A DNA stretch of 11,345 nucleotides from DASSWB01 sp035705495 (GTDB lineage: Bacteria > Bacteroidota > Bacteroidia > Flavobacteriales > Flavobacteriaceae), in assembly GCA_035705495.1 (NCBI GenBank), contig DASSWB010000043.1, positions 1 through 11,345 of the forward strand. The letters are read 5' to 3'. The first letter of the stretch is position 1, and every line of letters starts with the position of its first letter. The notes beneath the pieces are model-generated. The model searched no databases, had not been told where the DNA came from, and saw only the letters and a list, made by a program, of their open reading frames with translations. The position numbers and the translations under genes were made by a program. Positions 6,829-11,345 of the stretch are shown here, in pieces.

Positions 6829-7338
6829 ATGGAAACAACCACGGAAAAAATTATTTATCGGAAGGAACAAATCCAACATAAAATCAGGAGGATTGCGTTT
6901 CAGATATACGAAAACAATGTAGAAGAATCTTCCATTATTCTAGCCGGAATTGCGGAAAATGGTTTTATACTGGCAGAACGGTTAAAAATAGAAGTCGAAA
7001 AAATCTCGGAGATACAGGTAAAACTGTGCAAAGTCAATATTGATAAAAAGAATCCGCTGAAAGGCGAAATAACCACTTCTTTGGAACCCAAGGAATACAC
7101 GGACAAATCCATCGTTTTGGTTGATGACGTTCTGAATTCGGGCACCACATTAATTTATGGGGTACGACATTTTCTCTCCGTTCCCTTAAAACAATTCAAA
7201 ACAGCGGTACTTGTAAACAGAAATCATAAAAAATATCCCGTAAAAGCTGATTTCAAAGGAGTTTCACTCTCCACCTCGCTTCACGAAATTGTAGAAGTGG
7301 ATTTTAATGAAAATATGGATGTTATACGATTAGTCTAA
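6829..7338 (+). CDS. PyrR-like phosphoribosyltransferase
   Basis: The 169-residue protein is a type I phosphoribosyltransferase. It has the PRPP-binding signature SIVLVDDVLNSGTTLIYGV (94-112), the diphosphate loop region LAGIAENGFILAERL (38-52), and a C-terminal LVNRNHKKYPVKADFKG ... STSLHEIVEV stretch resembling the PyrR family (usually VDRGHRELPIRPDF with a PTS motif). PyrR is a uracil phosphoribosyltransferase and, in Firmicutes, an RNA-binding attenuator of the pyr operon. Here no pyrimidine gene or attenuator is nearby, so an RNA-regulatory role is doubtful; base salvage (uracil or a purine) is more likely. It follows the S4-domain gene by 17 bases, and its last nine bases overlap the end of the convergent aroK gene. 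Confidence 0.85.
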   Translation: METTTEKIIYRKEQIQHKIRRIAFQIYENNVEESSIILAGIAENGFILAERLKIEVEKISEIQVKLCKVNIDKKNPLKGEITTSLEPKEYTDKSIVLVDDVLNSGTTLIYGVRHFLSVPLKQFKTAVLVNRNHKKYPVKADFKGVSLSTSLHEIVEVDFNENMDVIRLV

Positions 7339-7851
7339 CCTTTCAATGATTTCCGCAACTACTTTTTGTGGCGTTTTATTATCGATCGATACGATGAAAT
7401 CACTCTGATTATAATAGAAGTTCCGCTCGAATAAATGTTTTTGAATATATTCCAATAAATCTTCTGGAGATTGAATATGCTGGATTAAAGGTCTGAAGTT
7501 TTTTTCCCTAGAAAGTATTCCGGTTAAATTTTCAGCCGAAGATTTCAGATAAACCAATTGAATCTCTGGATTGTCCTTGATCAATTGCAAATTTTGGCCA
7601 TAACAGGGTGTTCCTCCACCTAGAGAAAGTACAATATTTTTTTTTTCTTCCAAAAACCTCATCAGAACTTCGGTTTCCTTCTTTCTAAAATATATTTCAC
7701 TTTTGGTTTCAAAAATTTGAGGTATTGATTTTTGTTCTGAATTTTCAATAACATCGTCTAAATCGGCAAACGGAATTTGTAGTTTTTGAGCTAACAGCTT
7801 ACCGATTGTTGTTTTTCCAGCACCCATATAACCACAAAGAAATATTTTCAT
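7330..7851 (-). CDS. aroK: Shikimate kinase
   Basis: It phosphorylates shikimate at the 3-hydroxyl with ATP, step five of the path to chorismate and the aromatic amino acids. The 173-residue length is normal. Motifs run in the expected order: Walker A GYMGAGKTT (7-15), FADLDD (28-33, with Asp30 and Asp32 for magnesium and shikimate), Arg56 in YFRKKE, SLGGGTP (76-82, shikimate binding), the lid REKNFRPLI (115-123, with Arg120), and Arg133 in ERNFYY. All catalytic positions are kept. The gene is transcribed toward the PyrR-like gene, and the two coding ends overlap by nine bases with no terminator between them, so the 3' ends of the two transcripts are likely to overlap. A weak promoter-like TAATCTTG lies on the minus strand at 7878-7871. 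Confidence 0.96.
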   Translation of the reverse strand: MKIFLCGYMGAGKTTIGKLLAQKLQIPFADLDDVIENSEQKSIPQIFETKSEIYFRKKETEVLMRFLEEKKNIVLSLGGGTPCYGQNLQLIKDNPEIQLVYLKSSAENLTGILSREKNFRPLIQHIQSPEDLLEYIQKHLFERNFYYNQSDFIVSIDNKTPQKVVAEIIERLD

Positions 7852-7923
7852 TAATTAATTATTTGATTTTCAAGATTAAAAGAAAGCATTTACTGTTAAA
7901 AACAAATTTATGGGATTTTCTTC

Positions 7924-7953
7924 TTGAAAAATAAATTAATGTCGGTATATTTG
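7924..7953 (+). promoter_or_regulatory. Bacteroidota-type promoter of the tRNA cluster
   Basis: TTG at 7924-7926 is followed after 19 bases by TATATTTG at 7946-7953, an exact match to the phylum consensus. Transcription would begin near 7959, about 22 bases before the first tRNA. It is the only convincing promoter seen for the three tRNA genes. Confidence 0.78.
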
Positions 7954-7961
7954 CACCCGCA

Positions 7962-7980
7962 TTCACAAAAGCATTGTGAA
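7962..7980 (+). repeat. Leader hairpin abutting the 5' end of the first tRNA-Lys
   Basis: A perfect 7-bp inverted repeat, TTCACAA (7962-7968) and TTGTGAA (7974-7980), with a 5-base loop, ends exactly one base before the tRNA. In the primary transcript it would lie directly against the RNase P cleavage site. Confidence 0.6.
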
Positions 7981-8053
7981 GACCTGATAGCTCAGTTGGT
8001 AGAGCATCTCCCTTTTAAGGAGAGGGTCCTGGGTTCGAGTCCCAGTCAGGTCA
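7981..8053 (+). tRNA. tRNA-Lys (anticodon UUU), copy 1
   Basis: The full cloverleaf can be drawn: acceptor GACCTGA/TCAGGTC, D arm GCTC/GAGC, anticodon stem TCTCC/GGAGA around loop CTTTTAA with anticodon TTT at 8014-8016, T arm CTGGG/CCCAG with TTCGAGT, and discriminator A at 8053. The 3' CCA is not encoded, so it must be added by tRNA nucleotidyltransferase. Confidence 0.97.
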
Positions 8054-8065
8054 CTTTTTATTTTT

Positions 8066-8098
8066 CAGTTTTACTTTAAAAACTGTTTTGTTCATTTT
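8066..8098 (+). terminator. Weak terminator-like hairpin between the tRNA-Lys copies
   Basis: CAGTTTT (8066-8072) pairs with AAAACTG (8079-8085) around a 6-base loop, followed by a T-rich run interrupted by GTTCA. The 7-bp stem is AT-rich. It could cause partial termination or act as a processing site; read-through must occur if the downstream tRNAs have no promoter of their own. Confidence 0.3.
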
Positions 8099-8107
8099 TT
8101 TTGTTGA

Positions 8108-8180
8108 GACCTGATAGCTCAGTTGGTAGAGCATCTCCCTTTTAAGGAGAGGGTCCTGGGTTCGAGTCCCAGTCAGGTCA
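8108..8180 (+). tRNA. tRNA-Lys (anticodon UUU), copy 2
   Basis: All 73 bases are identical to the copy at 7981-8053, so the same cloverleaf and anticodon TTT apply. The identity ends just after the discriminator base, and the 54-base spacer between the copies is unrelated to the leader of copy 1. No promoter is evident in the spacer, so it is probably read from the promoter before copy 1. No CCA is encoded. Confidence 0.97.
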
Positions 8181-8215
8181 CTTTCACCACATGTTCTTGC
8201 TTCTGCAAGCAACCT

Positions 8216-8299
8216 GCCCAGGTGCTGGAATTGGTAGACAGGCATGGTTGAGGGCCATGTGTCCATTAGGGCGTGCGGGTTCAAGTCCCGCTCTGGGTA
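8216..8299 (+). tRNA. tRNA-Leu (anticodon GAG)
   Basis: An 84-base class II tRNA: acceptor GCCCAGG/TCTGGGT (with two G-U type pairs), anticodon stem CATGG/CCATG around loop TTGAGGG with anticodon GAG at 8250-8252, a long variable arm (TGTCC...GGGCG) typical of leucine tRNA, T arm GCGGG/CCCGC with TTCAAGT, and discriminator A at 8299. It reads CUC and CUU codons. No CCA is encoded. Confidence 0.95.
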
Positions 8300-8322
8300 C
8301 AAAATTGATTTTTTTAAGTTAT

Positions 8323-8355
8323 AAAAAGCAACAAAGTAATTTTGTTGCTTTTTTT
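8323..8355. terminator. Terminator of the tRNA cluster, also usable from the opposite strand
   Basis: A perfect 13-bp stem, AAAAAGCAACAAA (8323-8335) with TTTGTTGCTTTTT (8341-8353), has a 5-base loop and continues into T residues. A-rich and T-rich ends flank both sides, so it can stop transcripts in both directions. On the minus strand it begins right at the stop codon of the DUF2891 gene. Confidence 0.9.
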
Positions 8356-9490
8356 ATTCCGCCAAATTCGGCTTGGTTTGGTTCAATGCGTAAATGGCAA
8401 AGCTGCCAAGCCAATGACTTGCTTCGTAAGTATCCTTTGTTATCTGCTCCAAAGATCCAGAAATTAAATTGTTCGCCGGAGCTTTTAAATGTTCGTATTG
8501 TTCCGGATATTGATTCGCCAATCCATATAAAACCCATGCGCGACTGAAATTCACACCTTCCAAATGCACCAGTTTTCCATCCTTTCTTTCTGAAACTTCT
8601 GTGGAAGGCATCGAAAAATCAACATTTTTTATTTCTGGAAAAAAGTCTTTGATCCATAAATCGAAAGCGGTTTGCGGTAAAACCCTTCTCATAATATCAA
8701 TTTCTTCAAAACAGGGAGAAAGAAAATCAAAACCGCTTGGCTCGTATTCAACGGGACAATCTTTATCTTTGAGATAGTACGTATTGGCTCTGTTTTTCAC
8801 CAAATCCATCAGTTCAACGTTCTCCGTTGATTCTGCAAAGTCATAAATAAACACCAAAGCAAATGCCGTATTTGCGTGTTCGCCTGTCCTTACCGGAAAT
8901 TTTAATTTTGGCAAAAATTCAGAAGTTTTTTTAACGATAAGCAAAGTCAGTGGTTGCAGGTTTTCTTCAAGTTCCCTTGCCAGAGGATCTTCCCATTTAT
9001 GCAGCTCTTCGGCAAGTTTTAAATACCACGACCATCCGTAGGTCCGCTCGAACAACTTGCTACTGCTTCGGTTAAAATAGGCGACCTCTCCTGAAATGTT
9101 TTCTTTTGACAAAGATTTCTGCAATTGTTCTTTAATCTGTTCCGCTTTTTTCAAATCAGGAAAATTCCGAAGTAAATTCACCAATGACCAATGTGCATGT
9201 ACAGATGAATGCCAATCAAAACAACCGTAAAAAGCTGGATGTAACTCTTTAGGTTCACCTATTTCACCCTTATTGGTCAATGTTTGGTCTAACTTATTTG
9301 GATATTCCTGAGAGATACAGTTTAGGGGAAGTTCAACCAGCTTATTTGCTTGTTCCAAAGTCAAAGTAAGTTTTGGGGCTTCAAAAACGGGTTCTTCAAT
9401 GGGTATGATTTCCTCTACAGCTTCTTTATCTCCCTTTTTACAACTATAGAGGGTCAGTATTAACAAGGAAACAATAAAGATTTTTTTCAT
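8354..9490 (-). CDS. DUF2891-family lipoprotein of unknown function
   Basis: The 378-residue protein has a lipoprotein signal peptide (MKKIFIVSLLILTLYSC, lipid Cys17) and a charged linker to about residue 40. The rest matches what I know of family DUF2891: HPAFYGCFDWHSSVHAHW (84-101), FERTYGWSWYLKLA (147-160), VRTGEHANTAFAL (200-212), YEPSGFDFLSPCFEEIDIMRRV (249-270, described as conserved acids and aromatics) and HLEGVNFSRAW (309-319). The mainly helical pattern with conserved His, Trp, Asp and Glu residues resembles alpha/alpha-barrel enzymes, but no reaction is known; that link is my inference. The residues after Cys17 (KKGDKE) fit the surface-export tail poorly, so a periplasm-facing position is more likely. 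The start is 19 bases after the yifB stop, with no terminator between, so the two probably share a transcript. Confidence 0.85.
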   Translation of the reverse strand: MKKIFIVSLLILTLYSCKKGDKEAVEEIIPIEEPVFEAPKLTLTLEQANKLVELPLNCISQEYPNKLDQTLTNKGEIGEPKELHPAFYGCFDWHSSVHAHWSLVNLLRNFPDLKKAEQIKEQLQKSLSKENISGEVAYFNRSSSKLFERTYGWSWYLKLAEELHKWEDPLARELEENLQPLTLLIVKKTSEFLPKLKFPVRTGEHANTAFALVFIYDFAESTENVELMDLVKNRANTYYLKDKDCPVEYEPSGFDFLSPCFEEIDIMRRVLPQTAFDLWIKDFFPEIKNVDFSMPSTEVSERKDGKLVHLEGVNFSRAWVLYGLANQYPEQYEHLKAPANNLISGSLEQITKDTYEASHWLGSFAIYALNQTKPNLAE

Positions 9491-9509
9491 TTCAATTTTT
9501 TAGAATTAA

Positions 9510-11051
9510 TTATCCAAGCCAACCGTCCCTATCCAAACTTCTATATTGAATTGCTTCACTTAAATGAATTCCTTGAACCGTTTCAGATCCTTCTAAATCC
9601 GCTATTGTTCTGGAAACTTTTAAAATCCGATCATATGCCCGGGCCGAAAGATTCAGTCTTTCCATTGCCGTTTTGAGCAATTGTTTGGAAGAATCATCCA
9701 ATTTACAAAATTCTCTAATTTGTTTCACTCCCATTTGGGCATTATAATGAATATTTACAAAATTTTTAAATCTTTCTGTTTGTAACTCCCTTGCCACGGT
9801 CACTCTTTTTCTAATTTCAATACTGCCCTCCCCTTTTCTGTGGTCTTCACTTAATTTTTCAAATGGAACGGGTGTGACTTCAATATGAATATCGATTCGG
9901 TCCAGCAATGGTCCGCTGACTTTACTCAGATACCGTTGCATTTCCGCAGGAGAAGATGTCATGGGAGCATCGGGATCGTTGAAATAGCCACTCGGACTTG
10001 GATTCATACTTGCCACTAACATAAAACTTGAAGGATATGTAATCGTAAATTTCGCCCTTGAAATTGTCACTTCGCGATCTTCTAAGGGTTGGCGCATGAC
10101 TTCAAGCACCGATCTTTTGAATTCAGGCAATTCATCGAGAAATAAAACACCGTTGTGTGACAAAGAAATTTCTCCTGGCTGCGGATAAGTTCCGCCGCCG
10201 ACAAGTGCCACATCGCTAATTGTGTGATGCGGATTCCTAAAAGGTCGCTGTCCCATCAATCCCAAATTCTCTTTTAACCTTCCAACAACACTATGGATTT
10301 TGGTTGTTTCCAAAGCTTCATGTAAGGTCATTGGCGGCAAAATACTCGGTAAGCGTTTCGCCAACATTGTTTTTCCCGATCCTGGAGGTCCGATGAGAAT
10401 TACATTATGCCCGCCAGCAGCAGCAATTTCCATACAGCGTTTAACCGATTCCTGACCTTTTACATCTGAAAAATCAAATTCCGGTTGCTCCAGTTCTTTG
10501 TAGAAATCGGCACGGGTATCGACAACGGTTTGCTCGAGATCAATGTCTTTATCAAAAAAATTAATGACTTCGGAAATGTCACTTACCCCGAAAACCTTCA
10601 GTCCATCTACAATCGCCGCTTCTTTTGCGTTTTGCTTCGGAAGGATGAAGCCTTTAAAACCTTCTTCCTTCGCTTTTATGGCAATGGGAAGCGCACCGCG
10701 AATTGGTTGCAGACTCCCATCCAACGAAAGTTCTCCCATAATAAGATAATCGGCAATGTCTTCGGCTTTTATTTGTCCTGAGGCGATTAAAATTCCTATG
10801 GCAAGCGTGAGATCGTAAGCAGAACCTTCTTTTCTTAAATCGGCAGGCGCCATGTTGATTGTTATTTTCTTTCCGGGAAGTTTGTATCCATTGTTGGTAA
10901 GTGCGGCAGCAATCCGGTAGCTACTTTCTTTTATTGCACTATCGGGCAATCCTACCAAATGATAGGCAATTCCTTTACTTATGTTCACTTCTACCGTAAT
11001 TGTCGTTGCTTCCACCCCAAAAACGGCGCTTCCATAAACTTTTATCAGCAT
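9510..11051 (-). CDS. comM: YifB/ComM-family magnesium-chelatase-like AAA+ ATPase
   Basis: The 513-residue length and domain order are normal. Residues 1-170 form the Lon-like N-terminal domain (GLPDSAIKES, INMAPADLRKEGSAYDL, GELSLDG). The AAA+ core follows: Walker A GPPGSGKT (221-228), PFRNPHHTISDVALVGGG (270-287), Walker B GVLFLDELPEF (301-311) and SGPLLDRIDIHIE (379-391). A C-terminal helical domain ends with RSLDRDGWLG. In Vibrio and Acinetobacter, ComM is a hexameric helicase that drives branch migration during natural transformation; in bacteria without known competence its role is less clear. The Cys cluster found in many members between the core and the SGPLLDR motif is absent here (residues 350-368 read NPSPSGYFNDPDAPMTSSP). 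No good promoter was seen upstream. The DUF2891 gene follows closely. Confidence 0.95.
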   Translation of the reverse strand: MLIKVYGSAVFGVEATTITVEVNISKGIAYHLVGLPDSAIKESSYRIAAALTNNGYKLPGKKITINMAPADLRKEGSAYDLTLAIGILIASGQIKAEDIADYLIMGELSLDGSLQPIRGALPIAIKAKEEGFKGFILPKQNAKEAAIVDGLKVFGVSDISEVINFFDKDIDLEQTVVDTRADFYKELEQPEFDFSDVKGQESVKRCMEIAAAGGHNVILIGPPGSGKTMLAKRLPSILPPMTLHEALETTKIHSVVGRLKENLGLMGQRPFRNPHHTISDVALVGGGTYPQPGEISLSHNGVLFLDELPEFKRSVLEVMRQPLEDREVTISRAKFTITYPSSFMLVASMNPSPSGYFNDPDAPMTSSPAEMQRYLSKVSGPLLDRIDIHIEVTPVPFEKLSEDHRKGEGSIEIRKRVTVARELQTERFKNFVNIHYNAQMGVKQIREFCKLDDSSKQLLKTAMERLNLSARAYDRILKVSRTIADLEGSETVQGIHLSEAIQYRSLDRDGWLG

Positions 11052-11184
11052 TTATTTTATTTTCTCGGAAAATACTTCTTTTAATATAATCACTGAATTT
11101 ATCGAAGAAATTATAGATGTATTACTTATAAATCATGATGAATGGTCAACGGAAAAAATGCAAAATGAAACATTTTTAAATTGA
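11038..11184 (+). other. Open, protein-like stretch without a start codon
   Basis: On the plus strand one frame stays open from 11038 to a TGA at 11182-11184. Its later part reads like a normal acidic protein tail (ITEFIEEIIDVLLINHDEW, then STEKMQNETFLN). No ATG, GTG or TTG occurs in the useful part, and the upstream end runs into antisense yifB sequence. It may be a leftover 3' end of a lost gene or just chance in AT-rich DNA. Confidence 0.15.
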
Positions 11185-11214
11185 AAAAAATGATGCGGAA
11201 AAATCGTATTTTTA
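11181..11214 (+). promoter_or_regulatory. Possible promoter before the small membrane protein gene
   Basis: TTG at 11181-11183 is followed after 23 bases by TATTTTTA (11207-11214), which differs from TAnnTTTG at the last base. The spacing is at the long end of the accepted range. The ATG follows 17 bases later. Confidence 0.3.
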
Positions 11215-11231
11215 TTTCCTGAAAAAATGCT

Positions 11232-11345
11232 ATGGAAGAACAAAAAGAAGGTTACGAGGAAATGAGAGACCGACGCGAATCAAAGAACGGGCGAAGGATT
11301 TTTCACGCTTTTTTGGTTTGCGTAATCATTGGAATTGCCGTTGTT
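11232..11345 (+). CDS. Unrecognised membrane protein, N-terminal part (cut by window edge)
   Basis: An ATG at 11232 opens a frame that is still open at the window end after 38 codons. The first 23 residues are highly charged (MEEQKEGYEEMRDRRESKNG, then RRIF). A hydrophobic segment follows (FHAFLVCVIIGIAVV), which looks like the start of a membrane helix with the basic residues on the cytoplasmic side. An overlapping ATG at 11227 meets a stop after 12 codons and can be dismissed. The gene is divergent from yifB, 180 bases away. I do not recognise the family from so short a piece; a small flavobacterial membrane protein is the best description. Confidence 0.6.
   Translation, partial: MEEQKEGYEEMRDRRESKNGRRIFHAFLVCVIIGIAVV

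Noticed and set aside
7903..7906. Minus-strand TTTG as the -33 element for aroK
   Set aside because: The spacing to the TAATCTTG candidate is 24 bases, just out of range, and the -7 element is itself imperfect.
8196..8212. Small hairpin (TTGCTT/AAGCAA) between tRNA-Lys copy 2 and tRNA-Leu as a terminator
   Set aside because: The stem is short and has no T tract; at most it is a processing feature in the tRNA transcript.
8051..8302. An 83-codon minus-strand frame containing TGTRTQDPLLKR-like sequence
   Set aside because: It is the antisense of the tRNA-Lys copy 2 and tRNA-Leu genes. Such antisense-tRNA translations are a known source of false proteins in databases.
1..11345. Mobile element, CRISPR array, toxin-antitoxin, defence or secretion system
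   Set aside because: No transposase, integrase, terminal repeats, spaced direct repeats or recognisable system genes were seen; apart from the tRNA duplication the window reads as ordinary core chromosome.

Overview
The window looks like chromosomal DNA of a member of the Bacteroidota, most likely a flavobacterium (family Flavobacteriaceae). The signs are an AT-rich composition, A-rich leaders in place of Shine-Dalgarno sequences, several promoters of the Bacteroidota type (TTG or TTTG, about 19-20 bases, then TAnnTTTG), a transketolase split into two genes, lipoproteins with short charged tails after the lipid cysteine, and an outer-membrane barrel with a Gln-starting mature end. Genus cannot be told from the sequence alone.

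Layout, left to right. (1) Minus-strand operon tgt (1523-2653), an lptG/lptF-family permease (445-1521, TTG start) and an EamA-type transporter (1-458, cut by the window edge); the genes abut or overlap, so they are probably translated in a coupled way. (2) Plus-strand split transketolase: N-terminal subunit (2813-3658) and C-terminal subunit (3668-4621), with a clear promoter before and a strong terminator after. (3) A plus-strand outer-membrane beta-barrel protein (4743-5357) that meets a minus-strand lipoprotein (5421-6338) at a shared bidirectional terminator; the lipoprotein joins an FKBP-like prolyl isomerase domain to calcium-type Asp-rich repeats. (4) A divergent promoter region, then plus-strand genes for an S4 RNA-binding protein (6413-6811) and a PyrR-like phosphoribosyltransferase (6829-7338), whose end overlaps the convergent shikimate kinase gene aroK (7330-7851). 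(5) A tRNA cluster: two identical tRNA-Lys(UUU) copies and tRNA-Leu(GAG), with one good promoter in front and a terminator behind that also serves the opposite strand. (6) Minus-strand yifB/comM-family AAA+ ATPase (9510-11051) followed by a DUF2891 lipoprotein (8354-9490). (7) The start of an unrecognised small membrane protein (11232 onward, cut by the window edge).

The genes are mostly housekeeping: tRNA modification and tRNA supply, lipopolysaccharide export, pentose phosphate and shikimate metabolism, envelope proteins and nucleic-acid handling. I see no mobile element, CRISPR array, defence island or biosynthetic cluster, and no sign of a new multi-gene system. The points most worth a second look are the tRNA-guanine transglycosylase, which lacks all three zinc-binding cysteines while keeping its catalytic residues; the yifB ATPase, which lacks the cysteine cluster common in its family; the TTG start of the lptG-like gene; the FKBP/Asp-rich-repeat lipoprotein with a likely surface-export signal; the hairpin that abuts the first tRNA-Lys; and a protein-like open stretch with no start codon near 11038-11184.
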